NCBI RefSeq assembly: GCF_022179085.1
Contig: NZ_BPQE01000033.1
Span: forward strand, 1-64,000
DNA from: Methylobacterium aerolatum
Lineage (GTDB): Bacteria; Pseudomonadota; Alphaproteobacteria; Rhizobiales; Beijerinckiaceae
Length of the DNA stretch: 64,000 bases
Direction: 5' to 3'
Of this stretch, positions 42,880-52,303 are shown in pieces. The notes under the pieces are model-generated. The model ran no database searches. It was not told where the DNA came from and was given only the letters and a program-made list of their open reading frames with translations. Each line of letters opens with the position of its first letter. The first letter of the stretch is position 1. The position numbers and the translations under genes are program-made.

Positions 42880-43964
42880 ACGCTCCCGTCCCGCCCCTCT
42901 CGGGCCAGCCGATCCCGAAGCAGCCGATCAACGAGTCCACGAAGGCCGCCCAGGAGACGACCTTCCTGAGCCCGCGCTTCTACACGACCGATTTCGAGGA
43001 ACTCGACCGCACCAACGTCGAGCCGGTCCGCCGCGATTGGGACGTGCTGATCGCGGAGTTGAAGTCGGACCCGAACAAGCGCCACTTCACCCGCAACGAG
43101 GAGTTCGATTGCGACCTGTCCGGCATGGAGCCGGAGTTGCGCAAGGAGTTCCTCGACTTCCTCGTTTCGTCCATCACGGCCGAGTTCTCGGGCTGCGTGC
43201 TCTACGCCGAGATGAGGAAGCGCGCCAAGAACAAGGACATCAAGGAACTCTTCGGCCTGATGAGCCGCGACGAGGCCCGCCACGCGGGCTTCATCAACGA
43301 CACGCTGAAGGATTTCGGCATCGGCGTCGATCTCGGCTTCCTGACGAAGACCAAGAAATACACATTCTTCCGGCCGAAATTCATCTTCTACGCCACGTAC
43401 CTGTCCGAAAAGATCGGCTACGCCCGCTACATCACCATCTACCGGGAGCTTGAGAAGCACCCGGAGCGGCGCATCCACCCGATCTTCAAGTGGTTCGAGA
43501 AGTGGTGCAACGACGAGTTCCGCCACGGCGAAGCCTTCGCCCTGCTGATGCGCGCGAACCCGAAGCTGACGAGCGGCGTGAACCGCTACTGGATTCGCTT
43601 CTTCCTGCTGGCCGTCTTCGCGACGATGTATGTCCGCGACCATCACCGCCCGTATTTCCACGCGGCGCTCGGGGTCGATCCGACCGACTACGACTACAAG
43701 GTCTTCCGCATCACCTCGGAGATCTCGAAGCAGACCTTCCCGCTGGAACTCGACATCGACCACCCGAAGTTCCGGGCCGGCCTCGACACGTTGCTCGCCC
43801 ATTCCCGCGGCATCGCGGCGGCCAAGGCCCGGGGCGGCATCGCGGGCAAGCTCAGCCAGGGTCTGCACGCGGCGGGCGCCGCGCTGACTTTCGCGCGGCT
43901 CTACCTGCTGCCGGTCAAGGCGAACGCCCTGCCCGCCGACATCCGCCTCGAACCGGTCTGGTAG
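42876..43964 (+). CDS. acsF: Aerobic Mg-protoporphyrin IX monomethyl ester cyclase
   Basis: Di-iron oxygenase that forms the fifth ring (isocyclic ring E) with O2. The 362-residue product shows the ferritin-like iron ligands: [33 protein letters not shown], and [20 protein letters not shown]. The full set of E...EXXH motifs is present. It starts at a GTG, preceded by GGAGG. As the only cyclase gene here it indicates oxygen-dependent bacteriochlorophyll synthesis; the radical-SAM BchE is not in this window. Confidence 0.95.
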   Translation: MNAPVPPLSGQPIPKQPINESTKAAQETTFLSPRFYTTDFEELDRTNVEPVRRDWDVLIAELKSDPNKRHFTRNEEFDCDLSGMEPELRKEFLDFLVSSITAEFSGCVLYAEMRKRAKNKDIKELFGLMSRDEARHAGFINDTLKDFGIGVDLGFLTKTKKYTFFRPKFIFYATYLSEKIGYARYITIYRELEKHPERRIHPIFKWFEKWCNDEFRHGEAFALLMRANPKLTSGVNRYWIRFFLLAVFATMYVRDHHRPYFHAALGVDPTDYDYKVFRITSEISKQTFPLELDIDHPKFRAGLDTLLAHSRGIAAAKARGGIAGKLSQGLHAAGAALTFARLYLLPVKANALPADIRLEPVW

Positions 43965-43965
43965 G

Positions 43966-44754
43966 ATGGCCACCTACGCCGCGCCGATCGTCTACGCGCT
44001 GGTGCTCTGGTGGTTCTCCACCGGGGTGATCCTGCTCCTCGACCACGCCCCGCGCCGCACCCACCCGTGGAGCATGGCGGGCGCGACGCTGCTGCTGGCG
44101 GCGGCGCTGGTGGCCGTGCGGACGAGCGCGGGCGAGACGGGGGCGGGGGCCGCCTACACGGCCTTCACGGCGGCCCTCATCGTCTGGGGCTGGCAGGAGA
44201 TGAGCTACTACATGGGCTTCATCTCGGGCCCGCGGCCGGCGGCCTGTCCGCCCTCCTACCGGGGGAGCGAACGGTTCTTCGCGGCGCTGGCCACCAGCCT
44301 GTGGCACGAATTCGCCATCGTGATCGGCGGGCTTGCGATCCTCGCCCTGGTGTGGGGCCAGCCGAACAAGTTCGCCCTCTGGACCTATGCCGGCCTCGTG
44401 GTGATGAACCTCTCGGCGCGGCTCAACCTGTTCCTCGGGGTGCGCAACCTCCACTCCGAGTTCCTGCCGGACCATCTCGGCTACCTCGCCTGCTATCTGA
44501 CGCGGGCGCCGATGAATCGGCTGTTCCCGCTCTCGGTCACCCTCGGCACGGTGGGCGCCGCGCTGCTGGGTCGCGCCGCCCTTGCCGAGGACGTGCTGGC
44601 CCACGAACTGATCGGTTTCACCGTGCTGGCCACGCTGATGGCACTGGCGACGCTGGAGCACTGGTTCCTGATGCTGCCCCTGCCCTCCGCCGTCCTGTGG
44701 CGGTGGAGCCTGCCGGGGCGGAGCCTCGACGGCGCGCGCGGCGCGCCGGACTGA
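43966..44754 (+). CDS. puhE: Photosynthetic complex assembly protein PuhE
   Basis: A 262-residue membrane protein with about seven helices, typical of PuhE. Marks include [20 protein letters not shown] at the N-terminus and [31 protein letters not shown]. PuhE affects reaction-centre and bacteriochlorophyll levels in Rhodobacter. It starts one base after the acsF stop. The following 134 bases before hemA hold the end of the operon or a promoter for hemA. Confidence 0.88.
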   Translation: MATYAAPIVYALVLWWFSTGVILLLDHAPRRTHPWSMAGATLLLAAALVAVRTSAGETGAGAAYTAFTAALIVWGWQEMSYYMGFISGPRPAACPPSYRGSERFFAALATSLWHEFAIVIGGLAILALVWGQPNKFALWTYAGLVVMNLSARLNLFLGVRNLHSEFLPDHLGYLACYLTRAPMNRLFPLSVTLGTVGAALLGRAALAEDVLAHELIGFTVLATLMALATLEHWFLMLPLPSAVLWRWSLPGRSLDGARGAPD

Positions 44755-44806
44755 CCACACCGTGCACGGAATTCGCTCACGCGGACCCGTGCGCCTCTCG
44801 ATTTGG

Positions 44807-44825
44807 AATTCGTCGCATGCGAATT
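44807..44825. promoter_or_regulatory. Palindrome AATTCG/CGAATT with central TCGCATGCGA
   Basis: AATTCG (44807-44812) and CGAATT (44820-44825) surround a centre, and TCGCATGCGA (44813-44822) is itself a perfect palindrome. It lies 64-82 bases upstream of the hemA start, in the only sizeable gap of the superoperon. It may be a regulator site. It is not the PpsR or FNR consensus. Confidence 0.4.
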
Positions 44826-44888
44826 TCAAAAGGATCCGAATGCTACGGCACAAGCGGGACGAACCCGCGGAAGTCGGGGAGTAGGGGA

Positions 44889-46106
44889 ATGGACTACGAA
44901 GGCTTCTTCGGCGCCGAGATCGCCGGTCTCCACCGGGAAGGGCGCTACCGCGTCTTCACCGACCTGGAGCGCCACGCCGGCCGTTTCCCGCACGCGACGC
45001 ACCACCATGCGAGCGGCACCCGCCCGGTGACGGTGTGGTGCTCCAACGACTATCTCGGCATGGGCCAGCACCCGAGCGTGCTCGGCGCGATGCACGAGGC
45101 CCTGGACCGCTGCGGCGCCGGGGCCGGTGGCACCCGCAACATCTCCGGCACGAACCACTACCACGTGCTGCTGGAGCGCGAGCTGGCCGACCTCCACCGC
45201 AAGGAGGCGGCGCTCCTCTTCACGTCCGGCTACGTCTCGAACTGGGCGGCGCTCGGCACGCTCGCCTCGCGCCTGCCGAACTGCGCGGTCTTCTCGGACT
45301 CCGAGAACCACGCCTCGATGATCGAGGGCATCCGGTTCTCGCGCGCCGAGCGCCATATCTTCCGCCACAACGACCCCGAGGACCTCGACCGCAAGCTCGG
45401 GCTCGTCGATCCCGCCAGGCCGAAGCTGGTGGCCTTCGAATCGGTCTACTCGATGGACGGCGACATCGCCCCGATCGGCGAGATCTGCGATGTGGCCGAG
45501 AAGCACGGCGCGCTCACCTACCTCGATGAGGTCCACGCGGTCGGCCTCTACGGCGAGCGCGGCGGCGGCATCTCGGAGCGGGACGGCGTGGCCCACCGCC
45601 TCGACGTGATCGAGGGGACGCTCGGCAAGGCCTTCGCCGTCCACGGCGGCTACATCACGGCCTCCGAGAAGCTCTGCGACTTCGTGCGCAGCTTCGCATC
45701 CGGCTTCATCTTCACCACCTCGCTGCCGCCCTCCGTGGCGGCGGGCGCGGCGGCCTCGATCCGCCACCTGAAGGACAGCGGCGTCGAGCGCGCCCGCCAT
45801 CAGGAGCGCGTCGCCAAGGTCCGCGCGGCCCTGGAGGCCGCCGACATCCCGACCATGCCGAACGACAGCCACATCGTCCCGGTGATGGTCTGCGACCCCG
45901 TGCTGTGCAAGGGAATCTCGGACACCCTGCTCGACGAGTTCGGCATCTACGTGCAGCCGATCAACTACCCCACCGTGGCGCGCGGCACCGAGCGCCTGCG
46001 CATCACGCCCTCGCCCCTGCACACGGACGCGGACATCGCGCATCTGGTCGAGGCGCTCACCACGATCTGGGGCCGCATCGGCCTCCGGCAGAAGGCGGCG
46101 GAGTAG
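44889..46106 (+). CDS. hemA: 5-aminolevulinate synthase
   Basis: Condenses glycine and succinyl-CoA to ALA, the first committed step of haem and bacteriochlorophyll synthesis (Shemin pathway). The 405-residue product is a PLP-dependent aminotransferase-fold enzyme: [16 protein letters not shown] at the start, [33 protein letters not shown], and the PLP lysine in [23 protein letters not shown] precedes ATG 44889. It is followed by a family A repeat before bchI. Confidence 0.96.
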   Translation: MDYEGFFGAEIAGLHREGRYRVFTDLERHAGRFPHATHHHASGTRPVTVWCSNDYLGMGQHPSVLGAMHEALDRCGAGAGGTRNISGTNHYHVLLERELADLHRKEAALLFTSGYVSNWAALGTLASRLPNCAVFSDSENHASMIEGIRFSRAERHIFRHNDPEDLDRKLGLVDPARPKLVAFESVYSMDGDIAPIGEICDVAEKHGALTYLDEVHAVGLYGERGGGISERDGVAHRLDVIEGTLGKAFAVHGGYITASEKLCDFVRSFASGFIFTTSLPPSVAAGAAASIRHLKDSGVERARHQERVAKVRAALEAADIPTMPNDSHIVPVMVCDPVLCKGISDTLLDEFGIYVQPINYPTVARGTERLRITPSPLHTDADIAHLVEALTTIWGRIGLRQKAAE

Positions 46107-46114
46107 GAGGCTTC

Positions 46115-46229
46115 TGTCCCTCCCCCTTGTGGGGAGGGGTAGGGGTGGGGGTGGCGCAGAAGGCACCGCTCCGCTTAATCCTGAACCACCCCCACCTCCG
46201 GCTCCTCCCCACACCGGGGAGGAGAGGGC
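46115..46229. repeat. Family A dispersed repeat, copy 1
   Basis: Two short hairpins (CCTCCCC...GGGGAGG type at 46120-46139 and CTCCTCCCC...GGGGAGGAG at 46202-46224) with inner GGTGGGGGTGG and CCACCCCCACC, so the whole is an inverted repeat. It sits between hemA and bchI. The last arm is 17 bases before the bchI start and could influence its translation. Confidence 0.75.
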
Positions 46230-46245
46230 CAGTCGTGAGTCCTTC

Positions 46246-47256
46246 GTGCCCACCTTTCCCTTCTCGGCCATCGTCGGCCAGGACGAGATGCGCCAAGCGC
46301 TGCTGATCGCGGCGGTGGATCCTTCGGTCGGCGGCGTGCTGGTCTTCGGCGACCGGGGGACGGGCAAGTCCACGGCGATCCGGGCGCTCGCCGCCCTGCT
46401 GCCGCCGATGACGGCGACGGTGGGCTGCCCGTACAATTGCGACCCCGCGAGCCCGGCCGGCTCCTGCCCCCACTGCGCGGCGGGGGGCCCGCGCAAGAGT
46501 CACAAAAAACCGGTGCCGGTGGTGGACCTGCCGCTCGGCGCCACCGAGGACCGCGTCGTCGGCACCCTCGATCTGGAGCGGGCCCTCGGCGCCGGGGTGA
46601 AGGCCTTCGAGCCGGGTCTGCTCGCCCGCGCCAACCGGGGCTTCTTGTATATCGACGAAGTGAACCTCCTTGAGGACCATCTCGTCGACCTGCTGCTCGA
46701 CGTGGCGGCCTCGGGCGTGAACACCGTCGAGCGCGAGGGCCTGTCCCTGCGCCACCCGGCCCGGTTCGTCCTCGTCGGCTCCGGCAACCCGGAGGAGGGG
46801 GAGTTGCGCCCGCAGCTCCTCGACCGCTTCGGGCTGGCCTGCGAGGTCGCCACCCCCACCGACATCCCCACCCGCGTCGCCGTGGTGCGCGCCCGCGACG
46901 CCTACGAGCGCGACCCGCAAGGTTTCTGCGCCGCCCACGCCAAGGCCGAAGCCGCCACCGCCAAGCGGATCGAGGCGGCCCGCAAGCGGCTCCCCGCCGT
47001 GACCGTGCCGGACGACGCCCTGGAACAGGCGGCCCGCCTCTGCCTCGCGCTCGGCACCGACGGATTGCGCGGCGAGCTGACCCTGATGCGCACCGCCCGC
47101 GCGCTGGCGGCCCTCGACGGCGCGCCATCCGTCACCACCGACCATCTCCGCCGGATCGCCCCGGCGGCGCTCCGCCACCGCCTGCGCCGCAATCCGCTGG
47201 ACGAGTCGGGCTCGACGGCGCGGGTAGACCGGGCCCTGGCGGAGGTGTTCGGGTGA
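46246..47256 (+). CDS. bchI: Magnesium chelatase ATPase subunit I
   Basis: AAA+ ATPase that together with BchD powers Mg insertion. The 336-residue product has Walker A FGDRGTGKSTAIRALAALLP, the cysteine-rich insertion YNCDPASPAGSCPHCAAG, and Walker B/sensor NRGFLYIDEVNLLEDHLVDLLLDVAASGVNTVEREGLS. The GTG at 46246 gives a family-like beginning VPTFPFSAIVGQDEMRQALLIAAVDP. It overlaps bchD by four bases (GTGA). Confidence 0.94.
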   Translation: MPTFPFSAIVGQDEMRQALLIAAVDPSVGGVLVFGDRGTGKSTAIRALAALLPPMTATVGCPYNCDPASPAGSCPHCAAGGPRKSHKKPVPVVDLPLGATEDRVVGTLDLERALGAGVKAFEPGLLARANRGFLYIDEVNLLEDHLVDLLLDVAASGVNTVEREGLSLRHPARFVLVGSGNPEEGELRPQLLDRFGLACEVATPTDIPTRVAVVRARDAYERDPQGFCAAHAKAEAATAKRIEAARKRLPAVTVPDDALEQAARLCLALGTDGLRGELTLMRTARALAALDGAPSVTTDHLRRIAPAALRHRLRRNPLDESGSTARVDRALAEVFG

Positions 47257-49103
47257 GGAGGACGCCGCCTGTCCCTCTCCCCTCTGCGGGAGAGGGTCCC
47301 CTGCGTGGCAGGGGGGGAGAGGGGGGCGACGTTTCCGGGGACGTCGCGACGAATGCACGATCCGGCATTGTCGCGCCCCTCTCCCGCCCCCCGCCGACGC
47401 AAGGGGCGCCCACCGGGCCGATTTCCCCCGCATTGGGGGGAGGGGATGGCGGTTCGCCCTGGTCCGACGCCTTGCTCGCCGCGCGTCTCCTCGCCGCCGA
47501 CCCGCACGGTCTCGGCGGCGCGGTGGTGCGCGCGGGCCCCGGGCCGGTCCGCGACCGCTGGCTCGACCGGCTCCGTGAAGCCCTCGGCCCGGACCGCCCG
47601 TGGCGGCGGATGCCGCCGGGGATCGGCGACGAGCGGCTGCTCGGCGGGATCGACCTCGCCGCGACGCTCTCCGCCGGGCGGCCGGTGGCACAGGCCGGGC
47701 TGCTGGCGGAGGCCGAGGGCGGGGTGATCGTGGTGCCGATGGCCGAGCGGCTGGAGCCGGGCACCGCCGCCCGCCTCGCCGCCGCCCTCGATACCGGACG
47801 GGCCGGGCCCGACGGCGCACCCGCCCGTTTTGGCCTCATCCTCCTCGACGAGGGGGAGGGCGACGAGGCCGTCCCCGCCGCGCTCGCCGACCGCCTCGCC
47901 TTCCGGCTCGACCTGCGCGGCCTCCGTGCAAGCGACGCGGACGGTACGGAACCGAGCCCCACGGCCGGGGCGGCCGAGGCCGATGCGGTGGCCTTGCTCT
48001 GCACGATCGCCGACGCCTTCGGCATCGCGTCTCCGCGGGCGCCGATTCTGGCCCTGCGCGCCGCCCGGATGCTGGCGGAGGGCGCCGAGCCCTCGGACTC
48101 CGCGGCAGTCGCCGCCGCGCGGCTCGTCCTGGCGCCCCGCGCCGAGCGCCTGCCCCAGCCCGCAGAGGCTCCCCCACCACCGCCCGAGGAGGCGGAGAGA
48201 TCTTCACCGCCGCCGGACGAGGGTGACCGGCAGGACCCCGCTCCGCCGGACGACGTGGTGCTCGACGCCGTCCGCGCCGCGATCCCGCCCGGCCTCCTCG
48301 AAGCCCTGATGACGGGCGGCCCGCGCCGGTCCCAGTCCAAGGCGGGGCGCGGCGGGCGCGAGGAGGCCGTGGCCCGCACCGGCCGCCCGGTGGGCAGCCG
48401 GCCGGGCGATCCCCGCCGCCATCGCCTCGATCTCCTCGCGACCCTCAGGGCCGCCGCGCCCTGGCAGCGTCTGCGCCGGGGCGAGGGGGACGACGCCTCC
48501 CGCCTCCACATCCGCCGGGACGACCTGCGCATCCGCAAGCTGCGCCGCCGTGTCGAGACGACCACCGTGTTCTGTGTCGATGCCTCCGGGTCGGCGGCCC
48601 TGGAGCGTCTGGCCGAGGCGAAGGGCGCCGTGGAGGCCCTGCTGGCGGAGGCCTACGTCCGGCGCGACCGGGTGGCCCTCGTCGCCTTCCGGGGACGGGG
48701 GGCGGATCTCGTGCTGCCGCCGACGCGCTCCCTCACGCGGGCCAAGCGCGGCCTCGCGGGCCTGCCGGGGGGCGGGGGCACACCGCTTGCCTCGGGCCTC
48801 GACGCGGCCCTCGCCGTCGCGCTGGGTGTACGCCGGGGAGGGGGCCAACCGGTGGTGGTGGTCCTAACGGACGGGCGGGCCAACGTCGCCCGCGACGGCG
48901 AGGGCGGACGCGCCCGCGCCGGGGAGGAGGCGCTGTCCGCCGCCCGCGCGATCCGGCTGGCCGGGCTCCCCGCCCTGGTGGTCGATACCGGGGCCAGGGG
49001 CGGGGGCGCGAGCGCGGTGGCGGAGGCGATGGCCGCCCGCTACCTCGCCCTGCCGCGCATCGACGGCGGGATGATCGGGGCGGCCGTGAAGGCGATGCGG
49101 TGA
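47253..49103 (+). CDS. bchD: Magnesium chelatase subunit D with repeat-derived N-terminus
   Basis: Partner of BchI: an AAA+-like domain, an acidic proline-rich linker (about residues 305-330, with PPPPPEEAERSSPPPDEGDR) and a C-terminal integrin I domain with MIDAS DASGS in VFCVDASGSAALERLAEAKG and the later TDGRANVARDG. GTG at 47253 has GGAGG 7 bases upstream, so translation very probably begins there. Residues about 6-65 are then read from a family A repeat (PSAGEGPLRGRGGEGGDV and so on). The normal BchD core begins near WSDALLAARLLAADPHGLGGAVVRAGPG. The remainder looks intact. Confidence 0.9.
   Translation: MRRTPPVPLPSAGEGPLRGRGGEGGDVSGDVATNARSGIVAPLSRPPPTQGAPTGPISPALGGGDGGSPWSDALLAARLLAADPHGLGGAVVRAGPGPVRDRWLDRLREALGPDRPWRRMPPGIGDERLLGGIDLAATLSAGRPVAQAGLLAEAEGGVIVVPMAERLEPGTAARLAAALDTGRAGPDGAPARFGLILLDEGEGDEAVPAALADRLAFRLDLRGLRASDADGTEPSPTAGAAEADAVALLCTIADAFGIASPRAPILALRAARMLAEGAEPSDSAAVAAARLVLAPRAERLPQPAEAPPPPPEEAERSSPPPDEGDRQDPAPPDDVVLDAVRAAIPPGLLEALMTGGPRRSQSKAGRGGREEAVARTGRPVGSRPGDPRRHRLDLLATLRAAAPWQRLRRGEGDDASRLHIRRDDLRIRKLRRRVETTTVFCVDASGSAALERLAEAKGAVEALLAEAYVRRDRVALVAFRGRGADLVLPPTRSLTRAKRGLAGLPGGGGTPLASGLDAALAVALGVRRGGGQPVVVVLTDGRANVARDGEGGRARAGEEALSAARAIRLAGLPALVVDTGARGGGASAVAEAMAARYLALPRIDGGMIGAAVKAMR
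47270..47446. repeat. Family A repeat inside the bchD reading frame, copy 2
   Basis: Contains CCTCTCCCCTCTGCGGGAGAGG, then GGCAGGGGGGGAGAGGGG, with the complementary CCCCTCTCCCGCCCCCCGCC and CCCCCGCATTGGGGGG further on. It is read in frame with bchI-coupled bchD (residues about 6-65). Confidence 0.75.
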
Positions 49104-49151
49104 GTCGCGCCGCGTCGGGTATGTGTCAGGAAACGTGAGGTCCCGTTGCTG

Positions 49152-50084
49152 ATGTTCGACGAGCCTGACCGCCCCCGCTGGGACACGGACGGGAAGGATT
49201 GGCCCCACCGGGCGGCGAGCCGCTTCGTCGAGGCCGGGGGCCTGAGGTGGCATGTGCAGGAATTCGGAGCGCCCGGCGCACCCGTCCTGCTGCTCCTGCA
49301 CGGCACGGGGGCCGCCACCCATTCCTGGCGGGGTCTCGCGCCCGTGCTGGCGCGGCATTTCCGCGTCGTCGCGCCGGACCTGCCCGGCCACGGCTTCACC
49401 GATCCGCTGCCGGCCGGAACCCTGTCCCTCCCCGGCATGGCCAAGGCGGTGGCGGCCCTCGTCGCCGCCCTCGGCGTCACGCCGACCCTCGCCGCGGGGC
49501 ATTCCGCCGGGGCCGCAGTGCTGGCGCGGATGTGCCTCGACGGGTCGGTCGCACCCCGCCTGCTCGTGGCCTTCAACGGCGCGCTGGCGCCCCTGCCGGG
49601 GGCGGCGAGCCTGCTGTTCCCAAGCATGGCGCGGCTGTTGTTCCTCAATCCGTTCACGCCGAGGATCTTCGCCTGGACGGCGGACCGCGCCGCCGTGCGG
49701 CGCCTGATCGAGGGGACGGGCTCGCGCCTCGACCCCGAGGGACTCGACCTCTACCGGCGCCTCTTCGCCAAGGCGGGCCACGTCCGGGGGGCGCTCGGCA
49801 TGATGGCCAACTGGGACCTCGACCGTCTCCACCGCGACCTCGCCCGCCTCGGCACGCGGACGCTGCTGATCGTCGGCGGCGACGACAAGGCCATCGCCCC
49901 GGACACCGCCTTCACCCTGGCGAAGCGGCTGCCCGATGCGCGGGTCGCCCTCATCCGGGGACTCGGCCACCTCGCCCACGAGGAGAACCCCGAACGCGTC
50001 GCCGCCGTCCTGTTGGAAGAGGCCGAAGCCGCCGGTGTCGCAGAGGCGCCGCGCGGGGTGGCGCCGGGGGACACGCCGGTCTAG
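49152..50084 (+). CDS. bchO: BchO-type alpha/beta hydrolase
   Basis: A 310-residue alpha/beta hydrolase at the end of bchI-D-O, the conserved place of BchO. Family marks are WPHRAASRFVEAGGLRWHVQEFG, LLLLHGTGAATHSWRGLAPVL, the nucleophile GHSAGAAVLARM and the histidine in GLGHLAHEENPERV. BchO is linked to Mg-chelatase in genome context; its reaction is not well established. A TTG at 49146 is an alternative start, closer to GAGG. The C-terminus has a Pro/Gly-rich tail. Confidence 0.88.
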   Translation: MFDEPDRPRWDTDGKDWPHRAASRFVEAGGLRWHVQEFGAPGAPVLLLLHGTGAATHSWRGLAPVLARHFRVVAPDLPGHGFTDPLPAGTLSLPGMAKAVAALVAALGVTPTLAAGHSAGAAVLARMCLDGSVAPRLLVAFNGALAPLPGAASLLFPSMARLLFLNPFTPRIFAWTADRAAVRRLIEGTGSRLDPEGLDLYRRLFAKAGHVRGALGMMANWDLDRLHRDLARLGTRTLLIVGGDDKAIAPDTAFTLAKRLPDARVALIRGLGHLAHEENPERVAAVLLEEAEAAGVAEAPRGVAPGDTPV

Positions 50085-50126
50085 AGCCGGAGCCCTCTGC
50101 CGGGGGGCGAAAGGTGGTTTGACGGC

Positions 50127-50894
50127 ATGGCCAGGCCCGTGATCGGCGTCATCGGCAACGCGCGCCTCTTGGACGACCGGTTTCCGGGACAGACTGTGGG
50201 CACGAGCAACCTCCGCGCGCTGGCGGAGGTGGCGGGTGTCCTGCCCCTGGTCTTCGCCGCCGACCCGGCCATCACCGATCCCGGCGCGCTCCTCGACACC
50301 GTCGACGGCATCCTGCTCACGGGCGGGCGGGCGAACATCCACCCGGCCCGGTTCGGCGAAGAGCCGTCGCCGGCCTACGAGCCCTTCGACGAGCGCCGCG
50401 ACGCCCTCGCCCTGCCCCTCGTGGCCGCCTGCATCGAGCGGGGTATCCCCCTCTTCGGCATCTGCCGGGGCTTCCAGGAGATCAACGTCGCCTTCGGGGG
50501 CACCCTCGATCCCGAGATCCGCGACATCCCCGGCCGGATGAACCACCGGATGCCGCGCCTGCCGAACGGCGAGCCTCACCCGGATCTCGACGTGCTGTTC
50601 GAGGACCGGCACGAGGTCCGTTTGACGCCTGGGGGCGTGTTCGCCGGGCTCGTCGGGCGCGAGGTCATCCGGGTCAACTCCCTGCACGGCCAGGGCGTCC
50701 GCGAACCCGGCGGGCGCATCGTGGTGGAGGGCGTGGCCGAGGACGGGACGATCGAGGCGATCCGGGTCGATGCCGCACCCGGCTTCGCCCTCGGCGTGCA
50801 GTGGCACGCGGAGCACGAGACCGCCGCCAACCCCGTGAACCGCGCCCTCATCGCAGCCTTCGGGAAGGCGGCCTCACGGCGGGCGGCGCGATGA
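50127..50894 (+). CDS. Gamma-glutamyl-gamma-aminobutyrate hydrolase-like class I amidotransferase
   Basis: A 255-residue peptidase C26/PuuD-type glutamine amidotransferase-fold enzyme. The nucleophile cysteine is in FGICRGFQEINVAFGG and the His-Glu pair in GVQWHAEHE; both are intact. Substrate might be a gamma-glutamyl amine or peptide; PuuD of E. coli cleaves gamma-Glu-GABA. It begins 42 bases after bchO. AAGGTGG precedes the ATG. Neighbouring lar genes do not explain it. Confidence 0.85.
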   Translation: MARPVIGVIGNARLLDDRFPGQTVGTSNLRALAEVAGVLPLVFAADPAITDPGALLDTVDGILLTGGRANIHPARFGEEPSPAYEPFDERRDALALPLVAACIERGIPLFGICRGFQEINVAFGGTLDPEIRDIPGRMNHRMPRLPNGEPHPDLDVLFEDRHEVRLTPGGVFAGLVGREVIRVNSLHGQGVREPGGRIVVEGVAEDGTIEAIRVDAAPGFALGVQWHAEHETAANPVNRALIAAFGKAASRRAAR

Positions 50895-50974
50895 GCCGGG
50901 ACACCACCATCGCAATCGCATGAGGACGCGACGCCGCGCTCCCCGTGGCCGCACGGCGCCCTAGGTCGCAATCG

Positions 50975-52303
50975 ATGCAGATCCATCTCGACGCGCTCGG
51001 CGGCGTGGCGGGCGACATGGTCGCCGCCGCCCTGCTCGACGCCTTTCCCGAACACGAGGCCGGCGTGGCGCGCAGCGTGCGCGCCGCCCTGGCCGAGGCC
51101 GCGCCGGACGCCGCCGCCTCCGTCCGCTGCACCCTCTCCGCCCACAACGACGGCATCCTCACCGGCCGCCGCTTCACGGTGCTAAAGGGCGGCGCCCCGG
51201 CCGAGGAGAACGGCCCGGAGCGGCACGATCACGCCCACGATCACCATTCCGGTCACTCTCACGCCCATCACGACCACGGTCACCACTCCCACGGCGATCA
51301 CGGCCATTCCCATGCCGCGCACGGCCACCGGCATTGGGCGCAGATCCGCGACGGCCTGGCGCGGGCGGACCTCGACCCGGCGGTGGCCGGGCACGCGCTC
51401 GCCATCTTCGGGCATCTCGCCAAAGCCGAGGCGCGGGTCCACGGGATCGCCGTCGAGGCGGTGGCCTTCCACGAGGTGGGCGCCTGGGATTCCATCGCCG
51501 ACATCGTCGCCGCCGCGCACCTCGCCGCCGCACTGAAGCCCAGCGCCTGGACGGTCTCCGCCCTGCCGCTCGGAGGCGGCCGGGTGCGGACGCAGCACGG
51601 CCCCCTGCCGGTGCCCGCTCCGGCCACGACGCTGCTGCTCGCCGGCTTCACGATGATCGACGACGGCATTCCCGGCGAGCGGGTGACTCCCACGGGCGCG
51701 GCGATCCTGCGCCATCTCTGCGGCGGCCGTGCCGGAGCGGCGCCGGGACCGCGCATCCTGGCCCGCTCGGGCACCGGCTTCGGCACGCGGCGCCTGCCGG
51801 GCATCAGCAACTGCCTCAGGGTGCTGGCCTTCGAGGACGAGGCGCCTGCGCGGGAGGGGCACCGCGAACTCGGCGTCATCGAGTTCGAGGTGGACGACCA
51901 GACGGCGGAGGACCTCGCGCAGGGGCTCGACCGTCTCCGCGCGGAGGCGGCGGTGCTCGACGTGGTGCAGATGCCGGTCTTCGGGAAGAAGGGCCGGATG
52001 ATGACCCATGTCCGGCTGCTGACCCGCGCGGACGGGATCGAGGCCGCCATCGGCGCCTGCTTCCGGGAGACCACCACCATCGGGTTGCGGTACCGGACCA
52101 TGGCCGGCATCGCCCTGCCGCGGGAGGCCGTCACCGTCGAGGCCGAGGGCCGGCCTGTCCGGGTGAAGACCGTCGCGCGGCCGGGCGGGCGCACCGCCAA
52201 GGCCGAGGCCGACGACGCGCTGGCCGGCGAGGACCACGCCGCCCGCGCCCGCCTGCGCCGGACGGCCGAGGGCATCGCCCTCGCGAGAGGAGAGACGCCA
52301 TGA
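50975..52303 (+). CDS. larC: Nickel-pincer cofactor synthesis protein LarC
   Basis: Inserts nickel into the pincer nucleotide of lactate racemase and related enzymes, using CTP. The 442-residue product starts MQIHLDALGGVAGDMVAAALLDAF, typical of LarC. A histidine-rich stretch at about residues 88-125 (HDHAHDHHSGHSHAHHDHGH and HSHGDHGHSHAAHGHRHW) probably binds Ni2+. Later marks are VAFHEVGAWDSIADIVAAAHLAAAL and IPVTPTGAAIL-like GERVTPTGAAILRHLCGG. The C-terminal half shows no frameshift, so it is a single chain. ATGA overlap with larE. Confidence 0.93.
   Translation: MQIHLDALGGVAGDMVAAALLDAFPEHEAGVARSVRAALAEAAPDAAASVRCTLSAHNDGILTGRRFTVLKGGAPAEENGPERHDHAHDHHSGHSHAHHDHGHHSHGDHGHSHAAHGHRHWAQIRDGLARADLDPAVAGHALAIFGHLAKAEARVHGIAVEAVAFHEVGAWDSIADIVAAAHLAAALKPSAWTVSALPLGGGRVRTQHGPLPVPAPATTLLLAGFTMIDDGIPGERVTPTGAAILRHLCGGRAGAAPGPRILARSGTGFGTRRLPGISNCLRVLAFEDEAPAREGHRELGVIEFEVDDQTAEDLAQGLDRLRAEAAVLDVVQMPVFGKKGRMMTHVRLLTRADGIEAAIGACFRETTTIGLRYRTMAGIALPREAVTVEAEGRPVRVKTVARPGGRTAKAEADDALAGEDHAARARLRRTAEGIALARGETP

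Noticed and set aside
50945-50974. A LarC start upstream at 50945
   Set aside because: Residues before MQIHLDALGG are not family-like, and LarC proteins begin at this motif.
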